A stretch of 64,000 nt of DNA from an uncultured Collinsella sp. (GTDB lineage Bacteria > Actinomycetota > Coriobacteriia > Coriobacteriales > Coriobacteriaceae). The notes below the pieces were generated by a model. That model did no database searches. It was not told the DNA's origin and saw only the letters and a list, made by a program, of their open reading frames with translations. Made by a program: the position numbers and the translations under genes. Below, one piece after another: positions 1-8,078 of the stretch (position 1 is its first letter; each line of letters starts with the position of its first letter). The stretch spans positions 1-64,000 of the forward strand of contig URKG01000003.1 of assembly GCA_900548265.1 (NCBI GenBank). The letters are read 5' to 3'.

Positions 1-79
1 GAAACGAAAGGGCGCTGACCTTCTGGTCGCGCCCTTGAAGTTGAACGTCAGATTGCCGCTCTGGCGGGTTTGCAGCGTC
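1..79. repeat. Gene-end structured repeat, copy 1 (cut by window edge)
   Basis: This is one of two copies of a structured intergenic element; the other is at 3183-3288. A hairpin at 8-36 has an 8-bp outer stem (AAGGGCGC with GCGCCCTT) and an inner GACC/GGTC stem around TTCT. It is followed at 49-79 by a 31-bp block identical to 3258-3288. Both copies sit just downstream of a minus-strand gene. The left arm of this copy would lie outside the window. Confidence 0.7.
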
Positions 80-84
80 AACTG

Positions 85-111
85 GTTACGCGGTTCGTAG
101 AACCGCGTAAC
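85..111 (-). terminator. Hairpin directly after the SDR gene
   Basis: A perfect 11-bp inverted repeat (GTTACGCGGTT with AACCGCGTAAC) around a 5-base loop ends three bases from the stop codon of the minus-strand dehydrogenase gene. There is no clear T tract, so it may act as a terminator or as a 3' stabilising hairpin. Confidence 0.5.
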
Positions 112-113
112 TG

Positions 114-914
114 TTAGGGCCGCTGACCCATGCCACCCTCGAGGGTGACGGTCTCACCGTTCATGTACTTAAAGTCGGGACCGCAGAGCTGAACGACCAC
201 ACGGCCGATTTCCTTCTCGACGTCGCCGTAGTGACCCGCCGGCGGCATGTGGACGTTGGCCTTGAACGCCTCGGGATAGGCATCCTGGAAGTTCTCGAGC
301 GCAGCGGTCCAAGCAAGCGGGCAAACGATATTGACGTTGATGCCGTCCTTGCCCCACTCGTTGGCGGCAACGCGGGTCAGGCCGCGGATGCCCTCCTTGG
401 CGGCAGCATAGCTGCACTGGCCATAGTTGCCAAACAGGCCGGCGCCCGAGGCAAAGTTGACCACGGAGCCCTTGGTCTCCTTCAGGTGCGGATAGGCCTT
501 CTGCATGTACAGATAGGTAGCATACAGACCGGAGTAAATGGCCAGGTTAAACTGGTCCATGGTGTGATCGGCGATGGTCACGCCCGAGGCGCTGGCCTGA
601 GCATTGTTGACGACGGCGTCGATGCGGCCGAACTCCTCAATGGCCTTGTCGATGACGTTCTGGACGACGGCCTCGTTGTCCTGACCAGCCGAGACATCGG
701 CCTGAACAGGCAGAACCTTGACGCCGTACTCGGCCTCGAGAGACTCCTTGGCGGCCTCGAGCTTGGCAACGTTGCGGCCGGTGATGACGAGGTTCGCGCC
801 CTCCTTGGCAAATGCGATATCGATGCCGTAGCCGATGGAGCCAGCGGAACCGTCCTTGAGCGTGGCCTTGCCGCCGCCGGTGACGATCACGGTCTTACCA
901 GTGAAAAGTCCCAT
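114..914 (-). CDS. SDR-family NAD(P)-dependent oxidoreductase
   Basis: This 266-residue protein is a short-chain dehydrogenase/reductase, expected to be a soluble NAD(P)H-dependent oxidoreductase; the substrate cannot be read from sequence. It starts MGLFTGKTVIVTGGG, with the glycine-rich nucleotide-binding turn near residues 12-25. An NNAQ motif (the family's NNAG) lies near residue 105, and the catalytic Ser and YxxxK are visible as FASGAG...YAAAKEG around residues 160-180. The chosen start follows GAAAGGA by seven bases; an in-frame ATG five codons upstream has no such site. The C-terminal half is typical of the family (NIVCPLAWT, then GGMGQRP at the end). The gene stands alone and is followed by a hairpin. 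The family call is firm; the substrate is unknown. Confidence 0.9.
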   Translation of the reverse strand: MGLFTGKTVIVTGGGKATLKDGSAGSIGYGIDIAFAKEGANLVITGRNVAKLEAAKESLEAEYGVKVLPVQADVSAGQDNEAVVQNVIDKAIEEFGRIDAVVNNAQASASGVTIADHTMDQFNLAIYSGLYATYLYMQKAYPHLKETKGSVVNFASGAGLFGNYGQCSYAAAKEGIRGLTRVAANEWGKDGINVNIVCPLAWTAALENFQDAYPEAFKANVHMPPAGHYGDVEKEIGRVVVQLCGPDFKYMNGETVTLEGGMGQRP

Positions 915-1202
915 ACAAAGTCCTTTCAAATCGCGACGGGCACGCCCGCCGACTGCGCGTGTCCAACTTCACGCGCCAAAAGCTGAGATGCAACTTTAGC
1001 GTGTTCAAGCGAAAATAAAAGACCGCGGTAGGCGAACGGCACCACGTCGTTCGGCGAAGGGATTGTCAAGTGCAAACTGGATAAAGCGGCCGAGTTATTG
1101 TTATCAGATCGAGCCATCGAACACGTTTTGAAACTTTGCTGCGGCGCGCGGGATGTCGGCGCGAGACTTTATCATAGGGTGACAAACAACGATGAGGAGC
1201 AC

Positions 1203-2954
1203 ATGCCTATGACAGACGAGCTGGACCCCCAGACTCAACAGCATATTGATGATTCCGCAGACGTCACCGCAGATACTGACGCTGTGACCTGCGATGGTAT
1301 CGACATCGACGACCCCATCTTGGACGAAAGCGCTACGGCGGAAACCCCCGAAACAGAAAACGCCGATGAGCAAAACGACGATGCGCCCGCTCAGGACGAC
1401 GTCCCGCAAGCAGCGGGCCCCATCGAGGTGTCTTCGGAAGAAGAGCTCGATGCCGTCATGGACTCCATGATGGATGCTGTCAAAGCGATGAAAGACGCCG
1501 TCGCCGATGCCGATATTGATGCCGAGGAAGAGGAGGCCGCCGAGGCGGCCTCGACCTTTGTGCCCGGCGAGACTCCGGTTGCCGACCAGGGCAGCACCAT
1601 GCCCTCGTTTCTGCAGCTCGAGCACCCCACGATTGGCGCCGATGCGGTCGATCCGCACGCAGCAGGCTTTTCTGTGGTCGAGGGCGGTACCGGCAATATC
1701 GCCGCGCCGCAGGCTGCCGATGCGGACGCTGCCGACACCGCTCGCCCGACCGCCCCGCACTCCCCCGCCGCGAGCCGCGATCTGGGGACCGCTGTCTCGA
1801 ACACTGCGAACGCCGTGGGCACCTTTATCGCCCAGGGTGCCTCGGCCATGCGCGAGATGAACGCCGCGAAAAAGGCACTTGCCGATGCCCGCGCCCACCT
1901 GGCCGAACTTGAGCAGCGCATTGCCGATCAGGCCGAGGAACTCGAGACGCGCCAGGATATCGCAGGCCGCTACGAGCAGATCGTCGCCGACCAGCGTCAG
2001 GCGATCGCCACAGCGCAAAAGACCGCTGCGGCAGCCGAAATCGATCGCGATGTCCATGCTTCCAAAGTAGCAGAGCTCAAGGGTCAGCTCGAACAAATGA
2101 AGACAGAGGATGACGCGACCGAGCTCCGCCTGAAGGCCGCGCTCGATGCCGTGGAGGCCCGCGAGGCGAGCTCGCGCGAGACCGGCAACCGCCTCGTTCG
2201 CCGTCTTGAGGATTCCAAGCGCATCCGCGACAAGGTGCAGGCCGAGCGAGACGCCGGCATTGCCGCCGCACAACAAACCGTCGACGCCACGCGCGCCCAG
2301 CTCGAGACACTGCGTCATGAGTATGCCGAGCTGCAACGCAATCCCTCGGCAAATCCCGCCAACTATACGGTGCGCACTAGCGAGCTCTCGATGCAGATCT
2401 CCGACACGGCAGATGCCCTGCGTAAAGCCGAAGAAGATGTCCCGCGTATCACCGCCGACCTTGAACACTCGCTTGCCGCAGCCGAGCAGGCCGTCGAACA
2501 GGCGCAGGCCCCCATTGCCGAAGCCAAACGCGCGCACCAAGCCGTGACGGCAGAGGCCGATGCCGCGCGCGACGAGCTGCAGACCGCAAAAACCGCCGCT
2601 GCAACGCGCCAGCGCGAACTGCGCGAGAAGATCGCCGCCGAGGACAAGGCACGCCGCGACCAAGAGCAGAGCATCGCCAACGCCCAAGCAGATGCCGCAC
2701 ATGCGCAGTCGATCATCGAACAGGCGAACGAAGTACACGACCACCCAGAGATTACTGAGTCGCTTGCAGGGTCCTTGGCCCGAGACAAAGCCGAACACGC
2801 CGAGACCGAGCGCGAAGTCGCCCAGCTCGAGGCCACCGAGGACGCGGTGCGCGAGCGTACCCGCGACTCACGCATCAAATTCACCGGCGCCATCGTCTGC
2901 ATCGTCGCCGCAATCCTGGTGATCATCCTAGTCTGGCTGTTCGCGAGCAAGTAA
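1203..2954 (+). CDS. Coiled-coil protein with C-terminal membrane anchor
   Basis: This 583-residue protein has no catalytic domain I recognise. The first 200 residues are acidic and low in complexity (Asp, Glu, Ala, Thr). Residues of about 220-550 are rich in Ala, Glu, Gln and Arg with heptad-like spacing, which predicts a long coiled coil. The last 25 residues form a single hydrophobic segment (IVCIVAAILVIILVWLF) ending in ASK, so it is probably a tail-anchored or bitopic membrane protein. GAGGAG lies four bases before the chosen ATG; an upstream in-frame ATG has no ribosome site. A structural or envelope-linked role is only a guess. Confidence 0.8.
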   Translation: MPMTDELDPQTQQHIDDSADVTADTDAVTCDGIDIDDPILDESATAETPETENADEQNDDAPAQDDVPQAAGPIEVSSEEELDAVMDSMMDAVKAMKDAVADADIDAEEEEAAEAASTFVPGETPVADQGSTMPSFLQLEHPTIGADAVDPHAAGFSVVEGGTGNIAAPQAADADAADTARPTAPHSPAASRDLGTAVSNTANAVGTFIAQGASAMREMNAAKKALADARAHLAELEQRIADQAEELETRQDIAGRYEQIVADQRQAIATAQKTAAAAEIDRDVHASKVAELKGQLEQMKTEDDATELRLKAALDAVEAREASSRETGNRLVRRLEDSKRIRDKVQAERDAGIAAAQQTVDATRAQLETLRHEYAELQRNPSANPANYTVRTSELSMQISDTADALRKAEEDVPRITADLEHSLAAAEQAVEQAQAPIAEAKRAHQAVTAEADAARDELQTAKTAAATRQRELREKIAAEDKARRDQEQSIANAQADAAHAQSIIEQANEVHDHPEITESLAGSLARDKAEHAETEREVAQLEATEDAVRERTRDSRIKFTGAIVCIVAAILVIILVWLFASK

Positions 2955-2981
2955 ACCAGCTGCCAAAAAACGCTCAACGCA

Positions 2982-3046
2982 GTTGCGGTGAGATAGTTCC
3001 TGTTTAGCCCTCAAAAAGCCAATTTAAGAACTATCTCACCGCAACT
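2982..3046. repeat. Palindromic element with TTGCGGTGA ends, copy A
   Basis: Two perfect 19-bp arms (AGTTGCGGTGAGATAGTTC at 2982-3000 and its complement at 3028-3046) enclose 27 bases. The element starts 27 bases after the stop of the coiled-coil gene and could terminate its transcript. A related element with the same TTGCGGTGA ends but a different inner arm lies at 63924-63986, so this looks like a dispersed family rather than a local terminator. Confidence 0.75.
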
Positions 3047-3104
3047 TATTAGATTGATGCAAGGCAATCTATCCCTCTTGCACCAATCTCTTGACATAAG
3101 GAGT

Positions 3105-3145
3105 GTCCCCAGGTGCCGGCACAAAAGGAACGTCCCCAAGTGCCA
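3105..3145. repeat. Short GTCCCCA(G/A)GTGCC direct repeat
   Basis: The motif GTCCCCAGGTGCC is followed about 13 bases later by GTCCCCAAGTGCC. No reading frame is associated. It lies between the palindrome at 2982 and the structured element at 3183. Together these fill the 366-base gap between two convergent genes; I see no gene in the gap. Confidence 0.4.
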
Positions 3146-3182
3146 ACAACGGCGGCGCCGATGTTTTGGCGAAGTCAGCGAA

Positions 3183-3288
3183 AACCCGCCAGAGCGAGCA
3201 AGGTGCCTTGAAACAAGGCGGCATTGACCTTCTGGTCATGCCGCCGAAGTTGAAAGGCAGATTGCCGCTCTGGCGGGTTTGCAGCGTC
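3183..3288. repeat. Gene-end structured repeat, copy 2 (complete)
   Basis: Outer arms AACCCGCCAGAGCG (3183-3196) and CGCTCTGGCGGGTT (3266-3279) are perfect complements. Nested inside is a hairpin at 3217-3245, GGCGGCAT/ATGCCGCC, with an inner GACC/GGTC stem around TTCT, the same inner stem and loop as in copy 1. The block at 3258-3288 is identical to 49-79. The element lies immediately after the 3' end of queA, as copy 1 lies after the dehydrogenase. Confidence 0.7.
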
Positions 3289-3292
3289 GACC

Positions 3293-3321
3293 GGTTACGG
3301 CGTTTGTAAAACGCCGTAACC
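3293..3321 (-). terminator. Hairpin at the queA stop codon
   Basis: GGTTACGGCGTTT and AAACGCCGTAACC form a perfect 13-bp stem with a GTA loop, and the last base of the stem belongs to the queA stop codon. It corresponds in position and layout to the hairpin at 85-111. No T tract follows, so intrinsic termination is uncertain. Confidence 0.5.
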
Positions 3322-4538
3322 TACTGAATGAGCATCGCGTCGCCAAAGCTGAAGAAGCGGTAACGCTCTTCGATGGCGGCGGCGTAGGCATCCATGATCT
3401 GGTCGCGGGTGGCAAGCGCGCTCACAAGCATCATGAGTGTAGAGCGCGGCACGTGGAAGTTCGTGATCAACGCGTCGACCACGTGATAGGTCGAGCCGGG
3501 CATAAGGTAGAGCTGCGTTGTCGCGTTCTCGCGCACCACGATGTCGCCGCGGCCGAGCGTGTCGGCCCCGTCCTCGCGGCCCTCAAAATAGCGCGCCGTC
3601 ACAGCCGGATCGGACACCGGCGCGTCCGCGTCAAACGCGCTCTCGAGCGAGCGCACCGCGGTGGTGCCGACGGCGATCACACGATGACCCTCGGCCTTGG
3701 CCTTGTGCACGGCATCGACAACCTCCTGCGACACGTGGTAGCGCTCGGTGTGCATCACGTGCTGCGTGGGGTCGTCCTCCTCCACCAGACGGAAGGTATC
3801 GATACCCACCTCGAGCTCGACGGCGGCAAACTTCGCACCCTTGGCCTCGATAGCGGCCATGAGCTCGGGCGTGAAGTGCAGACCCGCCGTAGGAGCGGCA
3901 GCCGAGTGCTCCTCCTTCATGGCGTAGACGGTCTGGTACTTCTCGGGATCGCCCTCGTAATCGGTAATGTAGGGCGGCAGCGGCACGTGGCCGGCAGCGT
4001 GGATGGCCTCGTCGAGCGTGCGCGGGTCGCCGGCGGCATTGCAACCGGCCGGCTCAAAACGCACCAGACGGCCGCCGCGGCTATCGGTGACAAAGTCGAC
4101 GACCTCGGCCGTCAGCACCACGGGAGCCCCCTCGGGCGCATGGGCGCCACCGGCGCGATACTCAATATGAGCACCGGGCTTCAGGCGCTTGCCCGGCTTG
4201 ACCAAGCACTCCCAAACATGGCCCAGCGGATCCACGTCCTCGCGGCGCTTGAGCAGCAGAGTCTCGACCACGCCGCCCGAGCCGGCTTTGCGACCGATCA
4301 GGCGAGCCGGCATCACGCGCGTCTGGTTGATGACGAGCACGTCGCCCGGCTCGATATAGTCGATGATGTCGCGGAAGATGCGGTGCTCAACGGTACCGCC
4401 GTGCTCCAGCGGCGTTCCCGCCTGGGAGCCCTTGCGATCCACCACTAGAAGGCGGCAGGAGTCGCGCGGCTCGGCAGGAGCTTGGGCAATCAGTTCCTCG
4501 GGAAGGTTGTAGTCAAAATCATCGGTACGCATAGACAC
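3321..4538 (-). CDS. queA: tRNA preQ1(34) S-adenosylmethionine ribosyltransferase-isomerase QueA
   Basis: QueA transfers and isomerises the ribosyl moiety of SAM onto 7-aminomethyl-7-deazaguanine in tRNA, giving epoxyqueuosine. The 405-residue product has the family's conserved features: N-terminal DFDYNLPEELIAQ, the DVLVINQTRVMPARLIG segment, and the APTAGLHFTPEL motif near residue 245. Length is slightly above the usual 340-360 residues. The GTG at 4538 has AAGGAG eight bases upstream and is preferred over the ATG two codons later. It is the last gene of a minus-strand set with queH (64 bases upstream) and a DUF3267 gene, placing the last two steps of queuosine synthesis together. Confidence 0.95.
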   Translation of the reverse strand: MSMRTDDFDYNLPEELIAQAPAEPRDSCRLLVVDRKGSQAGTPLEHGGTVEHRIFRDIIDYIEPGDVLVINQTRVMPARLIGRKAGSGGVVETLLLKRREDVDPLGHVWECLVKPGKRLKPGAHIEYRAGGAHAPEGAPVVLTAEVVDFVTDSRGGRLVRFEPAGCNAAGDPRTLDEAIHAAGHVPLPPYITDYEGDPEKYQTVYAMKEEHSAAAPTAGLHFTPELMAAIEAKGAKFAAVELEVGIDTFRLVEEDDPTQHVMHTERYHVSQEVVDAVHKAKAEGHRVIAVGTTAVRSLESAFDADAPVSDPAVTARYFEGREDGADTLGRGDIVVRENATTQLYLMPGSTYHVVDALITNFHVPRSTLMMLVSALATRDQIMDAYAAAIEERYRFFSFGDAMLIQ

Positions 4539-4602
4539 GTCGGATACTCCTTATATAGCTAAAGTCCGCTCTACATCCTAGCAGGCTGACGTCCCAAATG
4601 AA

Positions 4603-5178
4603 CTACTTTTTGGCGGCTTTGCGCTCGTCGCGGATGCGGGCGCGGTCCATGGCCGCCTCGACGGCCGAGAATCGGCAGCCGCAGTAATTCTGCCGATACA
4701 TACCCAGCTCGCGCGAACGACGTGTCGCCTCGGGGTAATACGGACGAAAATCGCGAATCACCGGAGTGAGACCGCGGGCGGCAGCCAGACGCTCCAACAC
4801 ATCATTGCAGGTTTCGAACAACTGATACGGCGAGACGGCGAGCGTCGTGCCCACAGACTCAAACCCGCGTTCCTGGGCCACACGACATGCCTCGGCCAAG
4901 CGCAGGGCATAGCACGCGCGACAGCGACGGGGTCGATCGGCGCCCAGCGGGGCCACGCCGGCCTCCCAGCGCTCCCGGTCCTCCCCCGCCTCGATAAGCT
5001 CGATGTCGCCATCGGCACACCACCGGCGCAGCTCGTCCAAACGCCGCTGCCATTCATCGTGCGGCTGAATATTGGGGTTGGTCCAGCAGATTGTGGGCTC
5101 AAACCCTTCCTCGCGCAGCAGGCGGACCGGCTCAAGAGAGCACGGCGCACAGCAGGCGTGCAACAACAACGGCTTCAT
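4603..5178 (-). CDS. queH: Epoxyqueuosine reductase QueH
   Basis: QueH (formerly DUF208) reduces epoxyqueuosine in tRNA to queuosine and is the non-orthologous replacement for QueG. The 191-residue protein shows the cysteine pattern expected for its Fe-S and metal sites: HACCAPCS near residues 7-14, CRACYALRL near the middle, and YCGCRFS near the C-terminus. The chosen ATG lies six bases after GAGGAG; another ATG two codons upstream sits too close to it. The gene starts 10 bases after the DUF3267 stop and precedes queA, so the product of QueA is the substrate of its neighbour. Confidence 0.93.
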   Translation of the reverse strand: MKPLLLHACCAPCSLEPVRLLREEGFEPTICWTNPNIQPHDEWQRRLDELRRWCADGDIELIEAGEDRERWEAGVAPLGADRPRRCRACYALRLAEACRVAQERGFESVGTTLAVSPYQLFETCNDVLERLAAARGLTPVIRDFRPYYPEATRRSRELGMYRQNYCGCRFSAVEAAMDRARIRDERKAAKK

Positions 5179-5188
5179 CGACATCTCC

Positions 5189-5755
5189 TCACCCGAAAAA
5201 GCGCACGCCGAAGGACGTGTCCTCGCAGGCGACAATGCGGCGGTCGCGCAAAATGGTCCGCACGTAATACCAATCGCCCACGCAACCCGATAAATGCAAG
5301 CCGGTCGCCAGGTAGCACAGCAGCGGATAGCCCGAAAACGCAAACCCCAGGGCAAACGCCGACGTCACAACAACCGTCGGCGCCAGGCAAACCACCATGT
5401 ACCGCCGGCGCGAATACACAACGCCCTCGGCGCAGGCATAGATCATCGCCGTCTCGCGATTCGCCCCAAAGGTCACCTGCGCGCCCGCAGGCGCCAGCAG
5501 CTTAAAAAACACACCGTGCACCAGCTCGTGCACGGCGAACGACGCCATTGAGATCGCAGCCAAGCCGACTATCCATCCCAAGACGGCCATCCAGCCGCCC
5601 GCGTCAGCCGCATCCAAGTCCGCAGGCCCGCCCAGCAGCATAAACACCGGCACCAGACACACGGCAAATGCGCCAAGCACGGCCATCCCCCACACAAAGC
5701 AGGCGTGCAGAAAATCCTCGTCCTCAAACGCATGTATGTTGGAAATCTCATTCAT
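5189..5755 (-). CDS. DUF3267 putative membrane metalloprotease-like protein
   Basis: This 188-residue protein has four or more hydrophobic segments and a zincin-type HExxH motif (HELVH) near residue 77, as in DUF3267 proteins, which resemble site-2-type membrane peptidases. Protease activity is not demonstrated for this family member and is inferred from the motif. It is the first gene of the apparent queuosine operon, ending 10 bases before queH. Nothing in its sequence links it to tRNA modification, so the association may simply be shared transcription. Confidence 0.75.
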   Translation of the reverse strand: MNEISNIHAFEDEDFLHACFVWGMAVLGAFAVCLVPVFMLLGGPADLDAADAGGWMAVLGWIVGLAAISMASFAVHELVHGVFFKLLAPAGAQVTFGANRETAMIYACAEGVVYSRRRYMVVCLAPTVVVTSAFALGFAFSGYPLLCYLATGLHLSGCVGDWYYVRTILRDRRIVACEDTSFGVRFFG

Positions 5756-5887
5756 AGCATCTTAGGATAGCGCCCCTGCCACGCACCCGCCCGCATGTGC
5801 GATAATGTCGAACGATATGCACGAATTGACCACCGCGCCGCCGAGCCCCGCGCCCGGCCGCGCCCTCACCATATGCGAAGGAGTCCC

Positions 5888-8038
5888 ATGGCATCCAAAT
5901 ACTCCATGAACGACCGTCCCAGCTGGCCTCGCCGCGCCATCGTTACCGCCGGCGAGCCCTACGGCAACAAGGGCCTTCACTTTGGCCACGTTGGCGGCGT
6001 CTTTGTCCCTGCCGACTTCTTCGCCCGCTTCCTGCGCGACCGCCTGGGCCGCGAGAACGTCATCTTCACCTCGGGCACCGACTGCTATGGCTCGCCCATC
6101 ATGGAGAGCTACCGCAAGCTCAAGGAGAACGAGGGCTACGACAAGTCCATTAGCGAGTATGTCGAGTCCAATCACTCCCGCCAGGCCGCGACCCTCAACA
6201 ACTACAACATCAGCTGTGACATCTACGGCGGCTCGGGCCTTGAGCCAGCTGCGCAGATTCACAACGAGGTGACCACCGAGATTATCGAGCGTCTGCACGA
6301 GCAGGGCACCATCTCCAAGCGCTCCACGCTGCAGTTCTACGATGCCAAGGCCGGCACGTTCCTCAACGGCCGTCAGGTGATCGGCCGCTGCCCCATCCAG
6401 GGCTGCAAGTCCGAGAAAGCCTACGCCGACGAGTGCGACCTGGGTCACCAGTTTGAGCCCGAGGAGCTCATCGCGCCCAAGAGCCAGCTCACCGGCGAGG
6501 TGCCCGAGCTGCGCCCGGTCGACAACCTCTACTTTGACCTGCCGGCCTACCTCGACTTTATGAAGACCTACACCGCCAAGCTCGCCCAGAACCCGCAGGT
6601 TCGCTCCGTGGTCTCCAAGACCATGGAGGAGTGGCTGCTGCCGGCCCAGCTCTACATCCAGAACAAGTTCCGCGAGGCCTTCGATGCCGTCGAGGATCAG
6701 CTTCCCGAGCACACCGTGCTGGAGCCCGAGGGCAACAAGAGCAGCTTTACCGTCACCTTCCCCAGCTGGAAGGAGCGCGACGATGCCCACGCGGTGCTCG
6801 CCAACGGCGGCGTGCGCTTCCGCAGCGGCAAGGCGCTCGTACCCTTCCGCATCACCGGCAACATCGACTGGGGCGTTCCGGTGCCCGAGGTCGATGGCGT
6901 CTCCGACGTCACCTGCTGGTGCTGGCCCGAGAGCCTGTGGGCTCCCATCAGCTATACGCGCACCGTGCTCGCACGCGATGCCAAGGCCGCCGGCGTGACC
7001 GAGGGCGTCGCCGCCCAGGATGCCGCCCTCATGGGCGAGCCCGCCGCCGATTCCACGCAGGTCCCCGCGCCCACCTACCAGCACAGCTCGCTCGACTGGC
7101 GCGACTGGTGGTGCTCGGATGACGCACAAATCTACCAGTTCATTGGCCAGGACAACATCTACTTCTATTGCATCGCGCAGACCGCCATGTGGGAGGCCCT
7201 GGGTTGGAACCTCACGCAGAGCACCGTCAGCGCCTGCTACCACCTGCTCTACATGGGCAAAAAGGCAAGCTCGTCCTCGCAGACGCCTCCCCCGCCGGCA
7301 GACGACCTGCTCAACCACTACACCTGCGAGCAGATGCGCGCGCACTGGCTGTCGCTCGGCCTGTCCGAGAAGCCGGTGAGCTTTAGCCCCAAGGCATACG
7401 ACACCCGCGTGACCGGCAAGGACAAGGACGGCAACGAGGTGCACGCCTGCGACGACAAGCGCGTCATCGATCCGGCCCTTAAGGAAAGCGCCCTTTTGAC
7501 CGGCGTCTTCAACCGCCTGGCCCGCAGCTGCTTCTACGGCGTCGCCGTCAAGGAGGGCGACGAGAGCCCCTATCGCAACGGTTGCATCCCCGCCGGCGCC
7601 GCCTCGGCCACCGTGGTGGAGGCCGCCGAGCAGGCCGCCCTCGCGTTTGAGCAGGCCATGTACAAGTTCGAGACGCACCGCGCGCTCGCTGTGTGCGACG
7701 ACTACCTGCGCGCCGCCAACAAGCGCTGGAGCGACGCCTCCAAGGCTGCCAACAAGCTTGAGGGCGAGCAAGCCAATACCGCGATGACGCAGGCCCTCGT
7801 CGACGCCTTCACCGAGCTGCGCGTGGCGACCGTGCTCATGCACGGCATCGTGCCGGCCGGCTGCGAGCTCATTTGCGAGTACTTCGACGTCGACCCCGTC
7901 GCCTTCTTTAGCTGGGACAACATATTTGCCTCCACGGACGAGTTCGTGGAAAGCCTGGGCGAGAAGCCCGGCGAGCACCGCGTGAAGCCGCTGCCCCCGC
8001 GCTTCGACTTCTTCAGCAAGCACGAGAGCCAGTACTAA
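5888..8038 (+). CDS. metG: Methionyl-tRNA synthetase-like class I tRNA ligase
   Basis: The 716-residue product resembles MetRS, which charges tRNA-Met. The class I HIGH signature reads HFGHVGG near residue 27. A zinc-knuckle insertion is visible as CPIQGC...DECDLGHQF near residues 165-185, and the SGTDCYGSP and DIYGGSG segments match the MetRS core. The KMSKS loop reads GKKASSSSQTPPPP near residue 455, which lacks the usual second Lys. The start is an ATG five bases after GAAGGAG; longer in-frame starts lack a ribosome site. I see no other MetRS in the window, but cannot tell whether it is the only one in the genome. Confidence 0.85.
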   Translation: MASKYSMNDRPSWPRRAIVTAGEPYGNKGLHFGHVGGVFVPADFFARFLRDRLGRENVIFTSGTDCYGSPIMESYRKLKENEGYDKSISEYVESNHSRQAATLNNYNISCDIYGGSGLEPAAQIHNEVTTEIIERLHEQGTISKRSTLQFYDAKAGTFLNGRQVIGRCPIQGCKSEKAYADECDLGHQFEPEELIAPKSQLTGEVPELRPVDNLYFDLPAYLDFMKTYTAKLAQNPQVRSVVSKTMEEWLLPAQLYIQNKFREAFDAVEDQLPEHTVLEPEGNKSSFTVTFPSWKERDDAHAVLANGGVRFRSGKALVPFRITGNIDWGVPVPEVDGVSDVTCWCWPESLWAPISYTRTVLARDAKAAGVTEGVAAQDAALMGEPAADSTQVPAPTYQHSSLDWRDWWCSDDAQIYQFIGQDNIYFYCIAQTAMWEALGWNLTQSTVSACYHLLYMGKKASSSSQTPPPPADDLLNHYTCEQMRAHWLSLGLSEKPVSFSPKAYDTRVTGKDKDGNEVHACDDKRVIDPALKESALLTGVFNRLARSCFYGVAVKEGDESPYRNGCIPAGAASATVVEAAEQAALAFEQAMYKFETHRALAVCDDYLRAANKRWSDASKAANKLEGEQANTAMTQALVDAFTELRVATVLMHGIVPAGCELICEYFDVDPVAFFSWDNIFASTDEFVESLGEKPGEHRVKPLPPRFDFFSKHESQY

Positions 8039-8078
8039 AACAACACTCGACATGTAATGGAATGGGAAGGAAAGACGG

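Noticed and set aside
4539..4602. Possible preQ1 riboswitch before queA
   Set aside because: The short leader has AT-rich bases and a GCTA motif, but I could not find the conserved preQ1 stem-loop and A-rich tail.
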